From: Thermaceae bacterium
GTDB lineage: Bacteria > Deinococcota > Deinococci > Deinococcales > Marinithermaceae
Assembly (NCBI GenBank): GCA_026987375.1
Contig: JALSMT010000056.1
Span: 1-49,470 of the forward strand
DNA: 49,470 nt
Reading direction: 5' to 3'
The position numbers and the translations under genes were made by a program. This document shows positions 35,118 through 43,639 of the stretch, piece after piece. Each line of letters begins with the position of its first letter. Position 1 is the first letter of the stretch. The notes below the pieces were generated by a model. The model saw only the letters and a list, made by a program, of their open reading frames with translations, was not told the DNA's origin and searched no databases.

Positions 35118-37007
35118 TCAGGCTCCGCCCAGCCCCGCTTCCCCGCGGATCTTGGCCTTGGGTATTACCTGGGTGGCGTCTTTCTTTTTGTCTGGGTCTT
35201 TGTCGCCGCCGGCGAGAGGCTCGCCGTTCAGCACGCTTATGAACTGCTGGGCGTTCAGGGTTTCTACTTCCAGGAGGGCCTCGGCAACGCGCTCGAGCTC
35301 CGCTTTCTTGTCTTTTAGCAGCGTGGTGATGCGCTCGTACTGTTCGTCTATCAGCTTTCTGACCGCCTCGTCTATCAGGTGAGCCGTATGCTCAGAGTAG
35401 CGCCGCACCTCGTGCCCGCCCAGGTAGGTGTCCTGCCTCTCCTGGTAGGCCACCTGACCAAACTCGGGGTGCATACCCCACTCGGTGATCATGCGCCAGG
35501 CCAGCTCGGTAGCTTGGCGGAAATCGTTCTCGGCTCCGGTGGTGACGTCGTCGAAAACCAGCTCTTCCGAGGCGCGTCCGGCGAGGGCGACGGCTATCTG
35601 GTCGAGCAGGCGCTTCTTGGTCCAGTGCAGTACGTCCTCGCGCTCGGGCATCATGAAACCGAGGGCGCGCCCGCGCGGCATGATGGTGATCTTGTGCACC
35701 CCGTCGGCGTGCTTCAGGTAGTGAGCCGCCAGCGCGTGCCCCGCCTCGTGATAAGCGGTTATGCGCTTGTCGGCTTCGCTGAAGACCATGCTCTTCTTGG
35801 CCGGGCCCATGGTAACGCGGTCGGCGGCTTCTTCCAGGTCCTTCATGGTTATCTTGCGGCGGCGTTCACGGGCGGCCAGCAGGGCCGCTTCGTTGAGGAG
35901 GTTTTCCAGGTCTGCGCCCACGAAGCCAGGAGTGCGACGTGCTACCAGGGCCAGGTCCACGTCCTCGGCCAGCGGTTTGCCCACCGCGTGAATGCGCAAA
36001 ATCTGCTCGCGGCCGCGTATGTCGGGGGCGTCTATGGAAACCTGCCGGTCAAAGCGCCCCGGCCGCAGCAGCGCCGGGTCCAGCACGTCGGGGCGGTTTG
36101 TGGCGGCCATGATGATAACGCTGGTTTCTTTATCGAATCCGTCCATTTCCACCAGCAGTTGATTGAGGGTCTGTTCGCGCTCGTCGTTGCCGCCGCCGAA
36201 GCTGCCGCCGCGTTTGCGCCCTACGGCGTCAATCTCGTCTATGAAGATGATGCAGGGCGAGTTCTTTTTGGCGGTTTCGAAGAGGTCGCGCACGCGCGCG
36301 GCGCCGACGCCCACGAACATCTCCACGAAGTCGGAACCGCTGGCGGCTATGAAGGGCACGCGCGCCTCGCCCGCCACCGCGCGGGCTATGTGGGTCTTGC
36401 CCGAACCGGGAGGCCCAACCAACAAGACGCCGCGGGGAATGCGCGCCCCCATGCGGTGGAAGCGCTCCGGCGACTTGAGGAACTCTACTATCTCCCCCAG
36501 CTCTTCCTTGGCCTCTTCGGCGCCGGCTACGTCTTTGAAAGACGTCTTGGGAGACTCGGCGAGCACCTTGGCGCGGCTCTTGGTAAAGCCGAAGGCGCCG
36601 CCGCCGTCGCCGGCGCGAGAACCCCTGGATAGGTACCAGAATACGGCGAATAGTACGCCGATAATCAGGATGGGTATGAGAATGCTGGTTAGCATGCTGC
36701 TGCTGCGCGGCGCTTGCACCCTGACCTCGATACCGCGGGATACCCAGTCGCTAAGCGACTGATCGCTGGGCGGCGCGGGCAGGTAGGTGGTAAAACGGCT
36801 GCCGTCTTTGAGAAGGCCGTATATCTTGTTGTCTTCGACCACGATCTGTTGCACCTTGCCGGACTGCACTTCGCTGATGAAGGTAGAGAGGCCCAGGTCT
36901 GCGGGTTTTTGCGCGGGGCTGGTCATTGCTACGTTGACCGCCCAGATGGCTCCTATCAGCAGGAGCAGTATCAGCCAGATAGCGGCGCCGTTCTTACGCG
37001 TGTTCAT
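35118..37007 (-). CDS. ftsH: ATP-dependent zinc metalloprotease FtsH
   Basis: 629 residues. Two membrane helices (about 9-28 and 106-128) flank an outer domain. The AAA domain has Walker A GPPGSGKT (near 197), Walker [16 protein letters not shown], the arginine-rich RPGRFDRQ, and then the zinc site HEAGHA (near 419) with a second metal ligand further on. It unfolds and degrades membrane and short-lived proteins as a hexamer. TAGTCT (37018-37023) lies 10 bases before the ATG. It is divergent from dnaK across 152 bases, so two quality-control systems share a control region. Confidence 0.97.
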   Translation of the reverse strand: MNTRKNGAAIWLILLLLIGAIWAVNVAMTSPAQKPADLGLSTFISEVQSGKVQQIVVEDNKIYGLLKDGSRFTTYLPAPPSDQSLSDWVSRGIEVRVQAPRSSSMLTSILIPILIIGVLFAVFWYLSRGSRAGDGGGAFGFTKSRAKVLAESPKTSFKDVAGAEEAKEELGEIVEFLKSPERFHRMGARIPRGVLLVGPPGSGKTHIARAVAGEARVPFIAASGSDFVEMFVGVGAARVRDLFETAKKNSPCIIFIDEIDAVGRKRGGSFGGGNDEREQTLNQLLVEMDGFDKETSVIIMAATNRPDVLDPALLRPGRFDRQVSIDAPDIRGREQILRIHAVGKPLAEDVDLALVARRTPGFVGADLENLLNEAALLAARERRRKITMKDLEEAADRVTMGPAKKSMVFSEADKRITAYHEAGHALAAHYLKHADGVHKITIMPRGRALGFMMPEREDVLHWTKKRLLDQIAVALAGRASEELVFDDVTTGAENDFRQATELAWRMITEWGMHPEFGQVAYQERQDTYLGGHEVRRYSEHTAHLIDEAVRKLIDEQYERITTLLKDKKAELERVAEALLEVETLNAQQFISVLNGEPLAGGDKDPDKKKDATQVIPKAKIRGEAGLGGA

Positions 37008-37089
37008 CTCCGATCTCAGACTACACCTTTACAGATGAGTATTTTTCGAAGGCGTTAGTGTTGGCGATGTTTAAATATGATAATAATAC

Positions 37090-37129
37090 ACTCAAGTCTA
37101 TTGACAGCTACATATTGCGGTGATATACT
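37090..37129 (+). promoter_or_regulatory. dnaK promoter with a HAIR-like half site
   Basis: TTGACA (37101-37106) and TATACT (37124-37129) are exactly 17 bases apart, the best consensus promoter in the window. ACTCAAG at 37090-37096 equals one half of the HspR operator (CTTGAGT-N7-ACTCAAG); the other half is not there. TCAA-N5-TTGA overlaps the -35. A repressor site is possible but unproven. Confidence 0.75.
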
Positions 37130-37159
37130 TCTCATGGAGTTAAGAAGGGAGCGTGAATC

Positions 37160-39040
37160 ATGGCTAAAGCCGTAGGAATCGATCTGGGAACTACAAACAG
37201 CGTAATAGCGACAATGGAGGCGGGTAAGCCCGTCGTCTTGGAAAATGCCGAGGGCGAACGCACAACGCCGTCGGTGGTGGCCTTCAAAGAAGGCGAGACC
37301 ATAGTAGGACGCCTGGCCAAGCGTCAGGCGGTGCTAAATCCCGAAGGGACGATATTCGAGGTCAAGCGCTTTATCGGGCGCGGCTGGGACGAGGTTCAGG
37401 AAGAGGCTAAGAGAGTCCCCTACCGCGTCGAGAAAGGCCCGGACGGGGGAGTACGCATCCGCGTTGGCGACAAGCTCTATACCCCCGAGGAGATAAGCGC
37501 CTTCATCCTGCGCAAGCTGGCCGACGACGCCGCCAAGAAGCTGGGGGAGCCGGTCAAGAAGGCGGTCATCACCGTGCCCGCCTATTTCAACAACAGCCAG
37601 CGCGAGGCCACCTCCAACGCCGGCAAGATCGCCGGGCTGGAGGTGCTGCGCATCATCAACGAACCCACCGCCGCGGCGCTGGCCTACGGCCTGGACAAGA
37701 AGGGCAGCGAGACCGTGCTGGTCTTCGACCTGGGCGGCGGCACCTTTGACGTGACCATCCTAGAAGTAGGCGAGGGCGTTTTTGAGGTCAAGTCTACCGC
37801 CGGCGACACCCACCTGGGCGGTTCCGACATGGACCACAAGATCGTTGACTGGCTCGCCGGGGAGTTCAAAAAAGAACACGGGGTAGACCTCAAGGCGGAC
37901 CGCCAGGCTTTGCAACGCCTCATCGAGGCCGCCGAGAAGGCCAAGATAGAGCTTTCTAGCACACCGGAAACCACCATCAGCCTGCCCTTCATCGCCATAG
38001 ATCCGGTGAGCAAGACGCCGCTGCATCTGGAGAAGAAACTTACCAGGGCGCAGTTCGAAGATCTCATCCAAGACCTCCTCAAGAGGGTGCGCGGCCCGGT
38101 AGAGCAGGCCCTAAAAGACTCAGGGCTCAGCGCCAGCCAGCTCAACGAGGTAATACTCGTCGGCGGCGCTACGCGCGTGCCGGCGGTGCAGCGTATCGTC
38201 AAGGAGATGCTGGGTAAAGATCCCAACCAGCAGGTCAACCCAGACGAAGCGGTAGCTCAGGGCGCGGCCATTCAGGCGGGTGTTCTCACCGGTGAAGTCG
38301 AGGACGTAGTTCTGCTCGACGTCACCCCGCTGAGCTTGGGCGTAGAGACCAAGGGCGGCGTGATGACGGTGCTCATCCCGCGCAACACCACCATTCCCAG
38401 CCGTAAGTGCGAGACCTTCACCACCGCCGAGCACAACCAGACGGTCGTGGAGATCCACGTCTTACAGGGCGAGAGGCCGATGGCGGAGGCCAACAAGTCT
38501 CTCGGCCGCTTCAAGCTGGAGGGAATTCCGCCGATGCCCGCGGGCGTGCCGCAGATAGACGTCTGCTTTGACATAGACGCCAACGGTATTCTGCACGTCA
38601 GCGCCAAGGAGAAGACCACCGGCAAGGAGGCCTCCATCAAGATAGAGAACACCACCACTCTTTCCGAAGACGAGATAGAGCGCATGGTCAAGGAGGCCGA
38701 GGCCCACGCCGAGGAAGACAAGAAGCGCAAGGCGCACATCGAGCTGAAGAACAACCTCGACACCGCCCGCATCCAGGCGGAGAGGCTGATGGAAGAAAAG
38801 AAGATCGAGGGTGAAGCCAAGAACAGCCTCGAGTCCGCCGTCGCCAAGGCCAAAGAGCTGGTAGAGAAAGACGGCTCTGACGAAGACCTCAAGAAAGCCA
38901 CCGAAGAGCTGCTGGCGGCGGTGCAGGCTTACGAGCAGGCTGCTACGGCCGCCGCTGGCGCCCAACAAAGCGACGCCGCACAGCAGGGCGGCGAAGAGGG
39001 CGAAGACGTCATAGACGCCGACTTCAAACCAGCCGACTAG
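37160..39040 (+). CDS. dnaK: chaperone DnaK (Hsp70)
   Basis: 626 residues. The ATPase half shows [12 protein letters not shown] at the start, [16 protein letters not shown] and [14 protein letters not shown]. The substrate half follows, with the lid helices and an acidic tail ending [14 protein letters not shown], which resembles the usual DVVDAEF end. It binds unfolded segments in an ATP cycle driven by DnaJ and reset by GrpE. AGGGAGCGTG lies before the ATG. It starts a dnaK-grpE-dnaJ-dafA operon read from a near-consensus promoter. Confidence 0.98.
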   Translation: MAKAVGIDLGTTNSVIATMEAGKPVVLENAEGERTTPSVVAFKEGETIVGRLAKRQAVLNPEGTIFEVKRFIGRGWDEVQEEAKRVPYRVEKGPDGGVRIRVGDKLYTPEEISAFILRKLADDAAKKLGEPVKKAVITVPAYFNNSQREATSNAGKIAGLEVLRIINEPTAAALAYGLDKKGSETVLVFDLGGGTFDVTILEVGEGVFEVKSTAGDTHLGGSDMDHKIVDWLAGEFKKEHGVDLKADRQALQRLIEAAEKAKIELSSTPETTISLPFIAIDPVSKTPLHLEKKLTRAQFEDLIQDLLKRVRGPVEQALKDSGLSASQLNEVILVGGATRVPAVQRIVKEMLGKDPNQQVNPDEAVAQGAAIQAGVLTGEVEDVVLLDVTPLSLGVETKGGVMTVLIPRNTTIPSRKCETFTTAEHNQTVVEIHVLQGERPMAEANKSLGRFKLEGIPPMPAGVPQIDVCFDIDANGILHVSAKEKTTGKEASIKIENTTTLSEDEIERMVKEAEAHAEEDKKRKAHIELKNNLDTARIQAERLMEEKKIEGEAKNSLESAVAKAKELVEKDGSDEDLKKATEELLAAVQAYEQAATAAAGAQQSDAAQQGGEEGEDVIDADFKPAD

Positions 39041-39050
39041 ACGGCGTAGC

Positions 39051-39078
39051 CGGCCGAGGGGCGCTTGCCCCTCGGCCG
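39051..39078 (+). repeat. strong intercistronic hairpin between dnaK and grpE
   Basis: CGGCCGAGGGGC (39051-39062) and GCCCCTCGGCCG (39067-39078) form a perfect 12-base-pair stem with loop GCTT. No T-run follows, so it is unlikely to stop transcription fully. It may protect the 3' end of dnaK mRNA or lower grpE levels. Confidence 0.75.
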
Positions 39079-39095
39079 CGGGCGCGAGGTGAAAG

Positions 39096-39656
39096 GTGAA
39101 AGAGAAACGCGACAACCAAGACGAGCAGGCCGCGGAGCGACTGCGGGAGGAAGAGCGGCAGTTACTGCAAGAGGCCGAGCAGGCCAGCGCCGAGCTCGAC
39201 AAGGCCAGGACGGAGCTGGAGCACGCCGAAAAGGAAGTGCAAACCTTGAAAGACAAATACGTGCGTTTGCTGGCCGAGTTTGACAACTACCGCAAGCGCA
39301 TGCAGCGGGAGGTGGAGTCGGCCCGCAAAGACGGTGAGGTCAAGGCTATCCGCGCATTGCTGCCGGTGCTGGACGACCTGGAGCGGGCGCTCGAGCACGC
39401 CGGCGCCAAACCCGAAGCCATCGCCGAGGGCGTCAGCGCGGTCCACCAAGGCTTCCACCGCATACTCGCCAGCCTGGGCGTCGAGCAGGTACCCGGAGAA
39501 GGTCAACCCTTCGACCCCAATTTTCACGAGGCCGTCGGCGTCGTTGAAGGGGAGGAAGACGAGAAGGTGGCTCAGGTTTACCAGAAGGGCTACCGCTACG
39601 GAGAGCAGCTGGTCCGCCCGGCGCGGGTGGCGGTGACGAAGAAAAAAGGTACGTAG
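39096..39656 (+). CDS. grpE: nucleotide exchange factor GrpE
   Basis: 186 residues starting at GTG behind GCGAGGTG. A long coiled coil (about 10-60, rich in Glu, Arg and Leu) leads into KYVRLLAEFDNYRKRMQRE, the family core, then LLPVLDDLERALEHA and the C-terminal beta domain with PNFHEAVGVVEGEEDEKV and YRYGEQLVRPARV. It releases ADP from DnaK; the coiled coil may act as a heat sensor. It is separated from dnaK by a strong hairpin and from dnaJ by an unusual repeat. Confidence 0.97.
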   Translation: MKEKRDNQDEQAAERLREEERQLLQEAEQASAELDKARTELEHAEKEVQTLKDKYVRLLAEFDNYRKRMQREVESARKDGEVKAIRALLPVLDDLERALEHAGAKPEAIAEGVSAVHQGFHRILASLGVEQVPGEGQPFDPNFHEAVGVVEGEEDEKVAQVYQKGYRYGEQLVRPARVAVTKKKGT

Positions 39657-39719
39657 TGTGTGGTAGGTGGTGCGTGGTTTTGACCACGTACCACGAACCA
39701 CGCACCACGAACGGAGACT
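39657..39719 (+). repeat. CCACG-rich inverted repeat between grpE and dnaJ
   Basis: GTGGTGCGTGGTT (39667-39679) pairs exactly with AACCACGCACCAC (39696-39708), 13 base pairs with a 16-base loop. The loop and right arm are built from near-copies of a 7-base unit, ACCACGN. It looks like an inserted short repeat family rather than a terminator. The dnaJ ribosome site GGAG (39713-39716) starts directly after it. Confidence 0.75.
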
Positions 39720-40589
39720 ATGGACTACAAAGACTACTACGCCATCCTCGGAGTACCGCGCAGCGCCAGCCAAGACGAGATCAAACGAGCCTACCGCAAG
39801 CTGGCGCGCCAGTACCACCCCGACGTCAACAAGGATCCGGGGGCCGAGGAGAAGTTCAAAGAAATCGGCGAGGCCTACGCGGTGCTCTCGGATCCGGAAA
39901 AGCGCAAGGTCTACGACCAGTACGGCACTGCCAAAGCTCCGCCGCCACCTCCTCCGGGGGGTTGGCACGTGGAGGGCTCGCCCGAGGACTTTTCCGACTT
40001 CTTCCAAACACTCTTTGGCGGCGGGTTGGGCGACCTCTTTGGCGTCGGCAGTCGCCGCAGCGCGCGCGGCCCGCGGCGCGGGCGCGACTACCAGGCGGAG
40101 ATTACCCTGCCGCTGGAGGTCGCTTACCACGGCGGCCAGCAGACCATGCAGATAGGCGACGAGCGTCTTAGCGTCAACATTCCCGCGGGTGTGCGGCCGG
40201 GGCAACGCATCCGTCTGCCCGGCAAGGGCGCCGCCGGCAACCCTCCTGGCGACCTCTACCTGACGGTGCGCTTGCAGCCCAGCCCCACGTTCCGCTTGCA
40301 GGGCGACGACGTATACACCACGGTAGAAGTACCGGCGCCGCTGGCGGTGGTGGGCGGCAAGGTTAAAGTGCCGACGCTAGACGGTTTCGTCGAGCTCACC
40401 ATCCCGCCGCGCACCCAGGCGGGCCGTAAGCTGCGCCTACGCGGCAAGGGTTGGCCCAAGAAAGGCGGCGGGCGCGGCGATCAGTACGCCGAGGTCAAAA
40501 TAGTCATTCCCCAGCACCCCAGCCACGAGGAAGAGCGCCTTTACCGTGAGCTGGCCGAGCTCCTCAAGAAACGGGGGGTGGTGTCATGA
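39720..40589 (+). CDS. dnaJ: DnaJ co-chaperone without zinc finger
   Basis: 289 residues. The J domain (1-70) has the HPD motif at 33-35 ([10 protein letters not shown]). A short Gly/Phe part ([14 protein letters not shown]) leads into the two beta-barrel C-terminal domains, with [12 protein letters not shown] and [19 protein letters not shown]. The four CxxCxGxG zinc repeats of classic DnaJ are missing, as in Thermus DnaJ and CbpA. It stimulates DnaK ATPase and hands over clients. Its stop overlaps the dafA start (ATGA at 40586-40589). Confidence 0.95.
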   Translation: MDYKDYYAILGVPRSASQDEIKRAYRKLARQYHPDVNKDPGAEEKFKEIGEAYAVLSDPEKRKVYDQYGTAKAPPPPPPGGWHVEGSPEDFSDFFQTLFGGGLGDLFGVGSRRSARGPRRGRDYQAEITLPLEVAYHGGQQTMQIGDERLSVNIPAGVRPGQRIRLPGKGAAGNPPGDLYLTVRLQPSPTFRLQGDDVYTTVEVPAPLAVVGGKVKVPTLDGFVELTIPPRTQAGRKLRLRGKGWPKKGGGRGDQYAEVKIVIPQHPSHEEERLYRELAELLKKRGVVS

Positions 40590-40834
40590 ACGCGCTGGTG
40601 CGTAGCGAGCGCTACCCGGCGGAGCTGCTTTGCAGGGAGGGGCTGGCTATTTCTACGATCGAGGGTTACGTCGAGATAGGCTTCGTCGAACCATTCGAGA
40701 TTGCCGGCGAGTGGTACTTCAGCCGCGAGCAGGTGGAGCGTCTTTTCCGCGCCGAGCGCATCCGCCGCGAACTGGGGGCCAACCTGGTGGGAGCGGCGCT
40801 GGTAGTGGAGGTGCTGGAACGCTTTGGCTCGTAA
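40586..40834 (+). CDS. dafA: DafA/CbpM-like small chaperone modulator
   Basis: 82 residues. A MerR-like/CbpM helix pattern ([60 protein letters not shown]) continues with [13 protein letters not shown]. In Thermus thermophilus the dnaK-grpE-dnaJ operon carries a 78-residue DafA that fixes DnaK and DnaJ in one complex. Same position, size and the overlap with a zinc-finger-less dnaJ support that role. HspR regulators share the helix pattern but are longer (about 120 or more) and have a C-terminal signal, so this reading is preferred. Confidence 0.8.
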   Translation: MNALVRSERYPAELLCREGLAISTIEGYVEIGFVEPFEIAGEWYFSREQVERLFRAERIRRELGANLVGAALVVEVLERFGS

Positions 40835-40843
40835 AACCGTTAC

Positions 40844-40878
40844 GCGATAAATAGGGGCGCAGCGCCCCTATTTATCGC
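40844..40878. terminator. 35-base near-perfect palindrome after dafA
   Basis: GCGATAAATAGGGGCGC (40844-40860) is the exact reverse complement of GCGCCCCTATTTATCGC (40862-40878), with one base between. As RNA it forms a stem of about 15 base pairs with a short loop. It lies just past the dnaK operon and has no T-run outside the stem, so termination is likely but not certain. Confidence 0.6.
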
Positions 40879-40897
40879 GCCCGCATGGTAGGAGACG

Positions 40898-40930
40898 CCT
40901 TCTATTCCTTCTATTAATCCACTAATCCAC
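40898..40930. repeat. two short tandem repeats next to each other
   Basis: CCTTCTATT occurs twice in tandem (40898-40915) and is followed by AATCCACT plus AATCCAC (40916-40930). The block sits in the gap between dafA and the PASTA gene. It may be a slipped or recently inserted small repeat. Confidence 0.7.
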
Positions 40931-41033
40931 GATGGCGAGGGGCGCTAATCAGGTAAACCCCCGTTTCTAAACAGACAAAGGTCGTGCGGGTTATTCGAAG
41001 GTTACATTTTCACCTCCCTTTTACACAGCGCGA

Positions 41034-41039
41034 TATAAT
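41034..41039 (+). promoter_or_regulatory. leaderless -10 box of the PASTA gene
   Basis: A perfect TATAAT ends 7 bases before ATG 41047. The bases between hold no ribosome site and no clear -35 is seen. Confidence 0.6.
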
Positions 41040-41046
41040 TTCTTAG

Positions 41047-42576
41047 ATGTCGGAGAAATATCTCCCTTACAAGGTCTTGCAAGAAGTGCGGGTGGAGGAG
41101 TTTTTGCGCGTCTTGCAGGTGGACGGACCAACGGGGCCGGGCAGGCTCTACTGGTTCGAGGTGAGGGAGCCGGAGGCGCGGGCGGCCTTTTTTCGTTTTC
41201 GCAAGGCGCTGCGGGCGCTCGAAAGCTTGGGGGTCTTGCCGGGCGGCCTGGAGATAAGCGCCAAACCGGGCCGTTATTACGTCTTCTGGCCTTCGCTGAG
41301 CGCACCCTCGGCCCTGCCCGCCAAGGGTAGAAAAGTCGTTCAGGAAGTGGGGAGGGTGCTGGCGTCGTTGCTGCCGCTCGGCTACGCGCTGCCGGATTTG
41401 GACATACGCTACGGCGAGAGAGGCCTTGAGGTGGCGGATCTGGACCCTCTGGCCGAGCACGCGGAAGAAGAGGCGGCGCGTCTAGGGGGGCGTTTTATAC
41501 GCAACGCACCCAGGGCCAAAGCCCGCCGCGGCCTTTCTGCGCACTCCTGGCTGCCGGGCTTGCTCTTCGCCGCAGTCGGTATTTTGCTGTTGCTGGCGGC
41601 GGGATACCGTTACCTCAATCCTCCCGTGTACGTTCTGCCGGATCTGCGCGGCCTTTCGCCGCGCGAGGCGGTGCAGAAGCTGCGCTCTAGCGGTCTCAAC
41701 GTGGTCTTTAGCGAGATTAGCGAGCCAAAGAAGCCGCGCGACGTCATCGTCGAGCAAAATCCTGACCCGGGCGCCAGGGTAAAACCGGGGAGGCGTCTGG
41801 AACTGCTGCTCAACCGCCCTAAGGAGGGTCGGGTTCCCAACGTGGTTGGTCAGCCCCTGGAAAAGGCGCAGCAGCAGCTGCTCGACTCGGGATATCTGCC
41901 GGCGGGTAGCGGCTCGGCTTTTAGCAACAAACCGGCCGACACGGTCATCGCCAGCGCCCCGCCGGTAGCGGCGCCGCTACCGGCGGGCTCGGGAGTCAAG
42001 CTGCTGGTTTCCCAGGGGCAACCGCCGCGCAATACCATGCTGCCCGACCTCAAAGGCCTCAGTCTGGACCAGGCCAAGTACTTGATTTCGGTGGCCGAGT
42101 TGCGGCTGGGCGAGGTAAAGCAAGAGCCTTCGCCAGAGCCCAACGGCACGGTGATCGCGCAGTCTCCGCCGCCCGGTGTAGATCTGGCGGCGGGCAGCCC
42201 GGTGACTCTCACCTTGGCTACCAAGGCCGAGGTCCTGCTGCCCGAAAACAACCTGCTCGAGCCCCAGCCTCAGCCCGAACAACCCGCGAGCGACGAATCC
42301 CCCCAGACCGCGCCGCCGCAAACGCCGCCGAGCGTCAGTCTGGCCGCCGGCGAGCGTGTAGTTCCCATCAAGGTAGCCCTGCCCAAGCAGAGTAACAGCG
42401 CCACCGTACACGTCCGCTTGGTGGTAAAAGACGACAGCGGCGAACGTACGCCAATAGACACCTTTGCGCCCGTGGGCACCAGTCTGCAGGGCAGCGTAAA
42501 GGTCAAGGGCGACGCCCATTTCCAGCTCTACCTCGACAACTTCCTATATCAACAGTGGACCAGCAAGGCCCCCTGA
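41047..42576 (+). CDS. PASTA-domain membrane protein with degenerate kinase-like N-terminus
   Basis: 509 residues. Residues 1-160 are cytoplasmic, one membrane helix lies at about 168-188, and three PASTA domains follow (about 195-258, 261-328 and 330-397; each has a P-D/N-L/V-x-G-L/Q start). A Pro/Gln-rich linker and a C-terminal beta domain (about 405-509) come last. PASTA domains bind peptidoglycan fragments, mostly on Ser/Thr kinases. The N-terminus has the outline of such a kinase (YKVLQEV at 8-14, GYALPDLDIRYGERGLEVAD at 112-131), but it is only ~150 long and lacks the VAIK lysine, HRD and DFG. So it cannot phosphorylate; it may sense wall fragments and signal by contact. Confidence 0.85.
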   Translation: MSEKYLPYKVLQEVRVEEFLRVLQVDGPTGPGRLYWFEVREPEARAAFFRFRKALRALESLGVLPGGLEISAKPGRYYVFWPSLSAPSALPAKGRKVVQEVGRVLASLLPLGYALPDLDIRYGERGLEVADLDPLAEHAEEEAARLGGRFIRNAPRAKARRGLSAHSWLPGLLFAAVGILLLLAAGYRYLNPPVYVLPDLRGLSPREAVQKLRSSGLNVVFSEISEPKKPRDVIVEQNPDPGARVKPGRRLELLLNRPKEGRVPNVVGQPLEKAQQQLLDSGYLPAGSGSAFSNKPADTVIASAPPVAAPLPAGSGVKLLVSQGQPPRNTMLPDLKGLSLDQAKYLISVAELRLGEVKQEPSPEPNGTVIAQSPPPGVDLAAGSPVTLTLATKAEVLLPENNLLEPQPQPEQPASDESPQTAPPQTPPSVSLAAGERVVPIKVALPKQSNSATVHVRLVVKDDSGERTPIDTFAPVGTSLQGSVKVKGDAHFQLYLDNFLYQQWTSKAP

Positions 42577-42579
42577 ATC

Positions 42580-42930
42580 CTAGAAAGTCAACACCTTAAC
42601 GCCCCTGCTGAGACGCTGGTAAAGGCTAGGGTGACCGCGCGAATCGTCGGCCAGCTTTATGCCCAGGGAGGCGATTTCCTCGTGCACTCCAAAGGCGCGG
42701 GCGCAGTAGGCGCAGGCGATAACCTGTGGCCTCAGCTCTTCCAGGCGGGCGTGGTACTTGTGCCCCGCTTTCGCCAGTAGCGGCAGCCAGCGCGTGGCGG
42801 CGCCGTCGAAGATGACCTCGACCGCGGCGCCGTGCGCCGCCGCGTCGCTGGCGCTTTCCAGGCCGTTGGCCAGGCGGCCCAGGTCGCCATGGCTCTCGGT
42901 ATCGGCGAGAATTACGATTGCTAGTTCCAT
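42580..42930 (-). CDS. DsrE-like small protein
   Basis: 116 residues from ATG 42930 (MELAIVILADTESHGDLGRL). A longer frame from 42954 adds eight non-family residues. The alpha/beta pattern, GAAVEVIFDGAATRWLP and a cysteine pair in IACAYCARAFG near the middle match DsrE/DsrF-like proteins. Members handle sulfur carriers or are of unknown role; the Cys pair could carry sulfur. It converges on the PASTA gene, the two stops being 4 bases apart. No other sulfur genes are adjacent. Confidence 0.7.
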   Translation of the reverse strand: MELAIVILADTESHGDLGRLANGLESASDAAAHGAAVEVIFDGAATRWLPLLAKAGHKYHARLEELRPQVIACAYCARAFGVHEEIASLGIKLADDSRGHPSLYQRLSRGVKVLTF

Positions 42931-42986
42931 GACTCTTTTTACGCGTAGCGCCACCTTTCTTGTGTATCCTGGCCTACACTGGGAGC

Positions 42987-43637
42987 ATGGCTAACGAGAA
43001 AGGCATAATAGACCGGCTTCACTACACCGATTCCTGGCGCCTTTTCAGGATACTGGCGGAGTTCGTGGACGGCTTTGAGACCCTATCGGCAATAGATGTG
43101 CCGCTGGTCTCCGTTTTCGGCTCCGCCCGTTTTGGCCCTGAAACGGCCGCCTACGCGGAGGCGCAGCGGCTGGGCCGTGAACTGGCTCAGGCTGGCTTCG
43201 GCGTCGTCACCGGCGGCGGCCCGGGGATAATGGAGGCAGTTAACAAAGGGGCTTTCGAAGCGGGTGGCGTTTCCGTGGGGTTAAATATCGAGCTGCCCCA
43301 CGAGCAGCGTCCCAATCACTACCAGACGCACAGCCTGCTCTTCCGTTACTTCTTCGTACGCAAGGTGATGTTCGTGCGCTACGCCGTCGGCTTCGTCGTC
43401 ATGCCCGGCGGCTTCGGCACCCTGGACGAGCTCAGCGAGGTGCTCGTGCTGCTGCAGACCGGCAAGGTGCACGAGTTTCCCCTCTTCGCCATGGACCGCG
43501 CCTACTGGCAGGGGCTGGAACGCTGGATCCACGACTCTTTGCTGGCGCAAAAGGCAATTTCCGCCGGCGATGAAAAACTGCTGCGACTGGTAGACGAGCC
43601 TGCAGAGATAATCGCCGCCTTGCGCGCCGAGGAGTAG
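42987..43637 (+). CDS. LOG-family protein (second copy, longer type)
   Basis: 216 residues from ATG 42987; a TTG 27 bases earlier lies upstream of the likely transcription start. TACACT (42975-42980) ends 6 bases before the ATG. Motifs: VSVFGSARFGPET, VVTGGGPGIMEAVNKGAFEA and VVMPGGFGTLDELSEVL, the PGGFGTxxE active site. It belongs to the lysine-decarboxylase-like/LOG family that cleaves nucleoside monophosphates to base and ribose phosphate. The gene at 9528 is a distant relative. rnhB follows two bases later, with its ribosome site GAGGAG in the end of this gene. Confidence 0.88.
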   Translation: MANEKGIIDRLHYTDSWRLFRILAEFVDGFETLSAIDVPLVSVFGSARFGPETAAYAEAQRLGRELAQAGFGVVTGGGPGIMEAVNKGAFEAGGVSVGLNIELPHEQRPNHYQTHSLLFRYFFVRKVMFVRYAVGFVVMPGGFGTLDELSEVLVLLQTGKVHEFPLFAMDRAYWQGLERWIHDSLLAQKAISAGDEKLLRLVDEPAEIIAALRAEE

Positions 43638-43639
43638 CC

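Noticed and set aside
40586-40834. HspR repressor call for the small last gene of the dnaK operon
   Set aside because: Too short and overlapping a zinc-finger-less dnaJ, which fits DafA/CbpM better; only half a HAIR operator was found.
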